Source: Rhizoclosmatium globosum
Lineage: Eukaryota; Chytridiomycota; Chytridiomycetes; Chytridiales; Chytriomycetaceae
Length of the DNA stretch: 64,000 nt
Direction: 5' to 3'
Assembly: GCA_002104985.1 (NCBI GenBank)
Contig: MCGO01000005.1
Location: 496,001 to 560,000 of the forward strand
The notes below the pieces were generated by a model. That model was given only the letters and a program-made list of their open reading frames with translations. It did no database searches and was not told where the DNA came from. Positions 59,598 to 64,000 of this stretch are shown one piece after another; the stretch's first letter is position 1; each line of letters begins with the position of its first letter. Both the position numbers and the translations under genes were made by a program.

Positions 59598-60732
59598 ATG
59601 AGTTACGCCAATGTTGCTGTAAAGGTCGAGCATAAGGAATCCAAGCAGAATCACATGCCTGAAGCTGTCAAGGTTGCTGACGAATTCACCTCAAAAGTCT
59701 TTGTTAAACCAAACCAATATCAATACAACCGTGAAAGCCATTCTTCTAATCTCTCAAGCACTGGTCTGTCCTTCTCTGGATTAACGGACCAGAACCCCGC
59801 ATTGTTGATTCCCAATTGGCAACTTTCTCCCGCCGAGGCTTCAAAACCATCTTCAAAATGGCAACGATGTCTCAACTGCTGTATACCCAGAAAGAAGTCT
59901 AATCGTATCATCTGCGGGGTTGTAGTACTCACCCTCATTGTCTCTGTCGCGACGCTTCTTGGAATCTACTTCCCCCGCTTTCCGGAAATCAAAGTCTACT
60001 CCATAGACTTGTCAAACATTGCAGGAAGAAACTCTGCGTTCCATTTTAGCTTTCCGAATGGAACTGACGATCTCAACTCAATCGAAATCCGAATGAACCT
60101 AACAATGCAGTTGGGAACGTATAACCCGAATCTGTATGGACTTAATGTGGATAAGATTGATTTAAATGTGAGTTTTGAAAAACGGGAGACGATTTGATTC
60201 TAACCTGATTATTTTGTGATAAGGCACAACTTATGGTTAACACATCATACGTGTTCAACTCTCTTAAGACCAATCCATTAATGTTATTTGGCTCGCTTAT
60301 TTCAGCCATTGGTCTTCCACCAGTGAATCCAAATCCAAACTTTTCGGAAAGAATGATTCGACAATCGGAACGGCAGAAACAAACTCATCGCTATATTTTC
60401 CTGCTCGGAGTTGGCTAAATTATACCATGCTGTTCCAGTTTTACTACACACCAGACAAATATTTGGGGTTGCTGAAGGATCCAACCGTCCTCGAGCTTGC
60501 CGACGCATGTGGAATTACGTCCAGATATAAGCCACCTGGCCGTCCAATGAAGATTCAGTATACTGCCAAATCTACGATACCTGAGTTGAAGATTTTCAAT
60601 TACGCGCCAATTCTTTCTGGAGATTTGCATATCGTGTGTCCGTTCTCTCAGGAGCAAATTCAGGCTGTGATTGACAGTGTTCAAAAAGAAGGAAATACTG
60701 TGGCAGAAGCTTTGAAGGTGGTATTTGGCTAA
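59598..60732 (+). pseudogene. LEA_2-like array copy 7 (one frameshift, altered Cys motif)
   Basis: Seventh paralogue. It starts MSYANVAVKVEHKESKQNHM and has a modified anchor RCLNCCIPRKKSNRIICGVV, with the CCCC run reduced to CC. The usual intron after the membrane helix is absent: YFPRFPEIKVYSIDLSNIAG is continuous. The external domain includes LTMQLGTYNPNLYGLNVDKI and LMVNTSYVFNSLKTNPLMLF. At about 60,343 one base is missing compared with copy 8, so FFGKNDSTIG is read in a wrong frame to a stop at 60,418, while LFQFYYTPDKYLGLLKDPTV and VCPFSQEQIQAVIDSVQKEG continue in another frame to 60,732. It may be a young pseudogene or an assembly error. Confidence 0.75.
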
Positions 60733-60886
60733 TGAGTTGCAAGTAGTTTATAATTGAAGGGCTGACGACGAAGAAGTTCTGATGGCTAATTAATAAATTT
60801 GATTGATAGTTAAAAGCGGAATTGAGAAATTCAAGTTCGACAAGGGCGGCGGCCAAGCAGAGTTGTTTTTTTGTTCACCAGATTGG

Positions 60887-62191
60887 ATGTCTCCCCATCT
60901 CACCCACGTCGACTCGCAGGCGTCCTTACAGCCACTTGTATCGGCAAACAATGACAAGATGGAGACTCCAGTCGTTCGAAATGATCAGGCACATCTGAAT
61001 CAGCCGTCCACCTTCCTTGTTAGCCAAGAAACGTCAGGAACAGCGTCACACTTGCCCAACGAAGGTGCATCGACATCAGAAAGCACTGGAATTGCAATTC
61101 CCAAAACACTTGCAAAGCATTTAGAGCCTTCTGGCGTTGAATCAGCTCTCCCTGAGAAGACCAAACCAAAGCCCAAATGGGAGAGATACCTCTGCTGTTT
61201 TTGTCCAAAAAGAAGATTCACCGAATCATTTGCGGATCAGTTACGTTTGCAGTGTTGGTGACGATTGCGGTGTTGGCCTGGTTCTACTTCCCAAGGTGAT
61301 TTACTTACTCATGTCCTGTTTTGAATCTAACTGTCTCTTACCAAGGTTCCCGGAAATCAAAGTGTACTCGTTGGATCTTACAAACTTGGCAAACAGCAGC
61401 TCTGCGTATCGTTTTACGTACTTGAATGGTAGCAACAACTTGAACCAAATCGAGATCCGTATGAACCTTACCATGAACCTTGGAACATATAATCCGAATC
61501 CATATGGATTGTTGGTAGATCGCATTGACGTCTCCGCACAAATGATGGTCAATACGTCATATGTGTTCAGCGACTACTTGACAAAGCAATTGACGTCCTT
61601 TGGGTCAGTTGTAGAGAAAGTAGGACCCGCACCTGTAAACCCTTTCCCAGATACGTATTTTGGAAAGAATGATTCAGTTGTTGGATCGGCGCAGTCGACC
61701 TCTGCTATTTACTTTCCACCTAAGGAGTGGCTAAATTACACTCTAAATTTCGAGTTGTATTATACACCCGACAAGTATTTGGGGCTCTTGAAAGACCCAA
61801 CTGTTCTGGAGCTTGCTGACGGGTGTGGAATTACGTCAAGGTACAAGCCTCCTGGACGCCCCATGCAGATTCATTACACGGCCACGTCACAAATTGGGGC
61901 CTTGAAGTGGTTGAACTATGCACCATCTCTTTCAAACGGGCTCAAAATTCGATGTCCTTTCAGGTTCGTTTTATCATGATATTTGGTGTTGTACTCTTAC
62001 TAATCACATTTGTTATCGGTGATAGTCAAGACCAGATTGATGGAGTTATCAATTACACTGAACAAGGATATTCTGTTGAAGATGCCATCAAGATTGTATT
62101 TGAAGGTGCGCAAATTCCACCACCTAACTCAAGCCAGAGCCAAAGCAGCGATGCATCAAATTCCACTTCTTCATCTACTTCTTCATTTTAA
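60887..62191 (+). pseudogene. LEA_2-like array copy 8 (frameshift in the membrane anchor)
   Basis: Eighth paralogue. The start is taken at MSPHLTHVDSQASLQPLVSA; METPVVRNDQ at about 60,959 is the alternative. The N-terminus is Ser/Thr/Pro-rich. The anchor WERYLCCFCPKR breaks frame at about 61,213, where one A is missing; the expected IHRIICGSVTFAVLVTIAVL and WFYFPR follow in the next frame. After an intron the external domain is open: FPEIKVYSLDLTNLANSSSA, MNLGTYNPNPYGLLVDRIDV, MMVNTSYVFSDYLTKQLTSF, PPKEWLNYTLNFELYYTPDK, LKDPTVLELADGCGITSRYK, RCPFSQDQIDGVINYTEQG. A Ser/Asn tail ends the protein. The break would remove the external domain from the translated product. Confidence 0.75.
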
Positions 62192-62346
62192 GAACTCTCC
62201 TTTTGAATCAAATTGATTATTATTGCATTTTGGGTCAAGGGAGAATGTCAACATTTTTTCATTTGGGAGGCACGCCCTGTTCGAAACCCCCAATTTTTTG
62301 CACGCCTCCCTTCACACCAAAACCAATTAGCAACCTTTCCTAAGGA

Positions 62347-64000
62347 ATGTCGCAACGCACACCCTCGCGCAACCGCAGCCGCAACAACAACAACAACTAC
62401 GCCGGTGGCAGTGGCAACGACTACGAAAGCGAATCGCCGGTGCCGCGCTCGGCCTCGCACACAGCTAGATCGCAACGCAACGACACCAGCGACAGAGACA
62501 GAGACCGGTCGCAGCGGACTTACGACTACGATGCCGATGCGCCAGAGTGAGTGTTTGAGTGCCAGAGTGTGTCAGATGTGTCAGATGACGGTGGTGCTGA
62601 TATGGAGTGGAGGTGTCTCAAAGAGTTGTGCATTCACTTGGCTGCTCTTCGTGATAGACTGGAGCTAGCTTGAGAATGCGATTTGAACTTAGACGTAGAC
62701 AGTATGGAGAGCTGGAGGGGAGCTGCGATACAGTATCACACTTTACTGACCCTCCCTTCAACTTCGCACCAGACCCCGCCAAAAGTCTTCCCGCAGCAAG
62801 AACCAAACCAACTACGACGAAGATGCTGGGGACGACTACGTTTCTCGCAAAGACTCCTCAAAGAACAGAGACAGAGGTGATCGCAAAGCCGCTGCCTCTC
62901 CTCGTGACAAAGACGATTACTCTTCTTCTCGTCGAGGAGGCCAAGAAATGGCAATGACCACCGGAGCAGTTGCTGGTGCGAGCGTTGGAAGTGCAAGCAG
63001 AAAGAAGTATAACAACTCGGAATACGACGATTACAATCAGGATGATGCAACCCAATACGATAATCCTTATGGCAACAATAACAGCAGAAACAATGATAAA
63101 TGGGGCGAGAAAGAAGAGTACGATATCAAGACCAACAACTCTGATCCTTATGGACAATATCCCGACGAGTATGATCAATACGGATACGAGTACCCTGCGT
63201 CTAACGAGCCAAGATGGAAAGTCTTTATGGAAAAATACCTCTGTCGCTGCTGCCCCAAGAGCAAGAAGCACAGGATCATTTGCGGAGTCGTTGTTGGCAT
63301 TGTTCTTCTCGCCATCATCATTCCCCTTGCCATCTTTTTCCCTCAGATGCCAGACATTCGTGTCGTTTCCATCAGTTTGACCAACGTTGACAAGGGTGCT
63401 TACACTTTCACGACCCCTGACAACAATGGCAACTTGAATCAAATGACTCTTGGTTTTTCTTTGGAGATGCAACTTGCCACCTACAACCCCAACATGTATG
63501 GACTCAATGTTGACTCCATCAACGTTTATGTAAGTTTTTGAATTCTTTATAGCAGGAAGATTCTAAATTATATTTCTTCTTTCAGGCTCAAATGATGGTC
63601 AATACTTCTTACGTTCTCAATGCCAACAAAGTGTCTCCGCTCACTTCATTTGCTTCTCTCGCTCAAATCGTTAACGAGAAGGGACCTATTCCTCTTGCAA
63701 CCAAGAAGCCTGCAGATTATAAAGCGTCATTGACCCCCCAAATCGGAACTGCAAACACTACTGGCATCTTCTTCCCTTCGAAACAGTGGGTCAACTACAC
63801 CATGACCTTTTACTTGAGTTACACTCCAGATCCATACGTCGGGTTGCTCAACGATCCTGCCATTATGGAAGTGGCTGATTCTTGTGGTATTACATCTCGT
63901 TATACTCCACGTGGAAGACCCATGAGAATCCATTATGAGGGAAAGAGTGTGATTGCTGCGTTGAAGCCTCTGGGTTATGCTGTGAGTGCGCTTATTTGTG
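62347..64000 (+). CDS. LEA_2-like array copy 9 (runs off the window)
   Basis: Ninth paralogue, partial at the right edge. It starts MSQRTPSRNRSRNNNNNYAG, with an N-terminus rich in Arg, Ser, Asn, Asp and Tyr in place of Gln. A longer intron (62,548 to about 62,771) joins in phase to PRQKSSRSKNQTNYDEDAGD, then DYNQDDATQYDNPYGNNN. The anchor is MEKYLCRCCPKSKKHRIICG with a hydrophobic helix (VVVGIVLLAIIIPLAIFFP). External domain: MPDIRVVSISLTNVDKGAYT, EMQLATYNPNMYGLNVDSIN, AQMMVNTSYVLNANKVSPLT, KQWVNYTMTFYLSYTPDPYV, LNDPAIMEVADSCGITSRYT. The frame is open to the end of the window, where another intron appears to begin (GTGAGT near 63,981). Confidence 0.82.

Noticed and set aside
1..64000. tRNA, rRNA genes and CRISPR arrays
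   Set aside because: No cloverleaf-like A and B box pair, rRNA segment or regular short repeat-spacer array was seen; CRISPR is not expected in a fungal nucleus.
37521..64000. Secondary-metabolite or toxin biosynthesis cluster (PDR pump plus hydrolases)
   Set aside because: There is no polyketide synthase, peptide synthetase, terpene cyclase or pathway regulator; the neighbours are housekeeping genes and tandem families.

Overview
The window is nuclear DNA of a fungus. Almost every gene is split by short GT-AG introns (about 45-70 nt). Several families are fungal: the chitin synthase export chaperone CHS7, a PDR-type ABC transporter with the degenerate GRPGSGCSS P-loop, and a Pub1-like RNA-binding protein. 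I see no species marker. The mix (a carnitine-pathway dioxygenase, yippee, and large lineage-specific tandem families) would fit an early-diverging, possibly zoosporic fungus, but that is inference.

Positions 1-20,755 form a compact housekeeping block: trimethyllysine dioxygenase (-), TVP38/TMEM64 VTT membrane protein (+), yippee (-), CHS7 (+), VPS18 (+), SNF4/AMPK gamma (+), PUB1/TIA1-like (-), QCR6 hinge protein (+), DCN1 (-), MGM1/OPA1 (+) and a large unidentified coiled-coil protein (+). Spacing is very tight: 33 bp between CHS7 and VPS18, 56 bp between VPS18 and SNF4, and 71 bp between the divergent DCN1 and MGM1 starts. Reading frames could be joined across the introns I checked.

Positions about 20,756-31,939 are gene-poor and AT-rich. 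I found no intact conserved gene. The stretch holds a truncated Tc1/mariner-type transposase lying antisense to the end of an orphan open frame, a degenerate tandem repeat, a dispersed 40-bp repeat, and scattered decayed-looking frames.

Positions 31,940-49,330 carry a full-length PDR transporter (-), then four related membrane-anchored alpha/beta hydrolase genes (+) with RRN3 (-) between copies 3 and 4. These are followed by an endonuclease V relic (-) and LSM7 with an RGG-rich N-terminal extension (-). Hydrolase copy 1 is open throughout; copies 2, 3 and 4 each need a frameshift to restore the family sequence, as does endonuclease V in several places.

Positions 49,602-64,000 are the most striking part. 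At least nine tandem same-strand paralogues share one architecture: a disordered, often Gln/Tyr/Pro-rich N-terminus, a Cys-rich CCCCPK juxtamembrane motif, one transmembrane helix, and an external beta domain with the TYNPN signature of LEA_2-like folds. This resembles the layout of plant NDR1/HIN1-like proteins. Some copies carry different C-terminal tails (Gly/Ser/Ala-rich, Thr/Ala-rich, or six-cysteine), and at least three copies contain frameshifts. It looks like a rapidly diversifying surface-protein family that I cannot match to a named fungal family. The last copy runs off the window.
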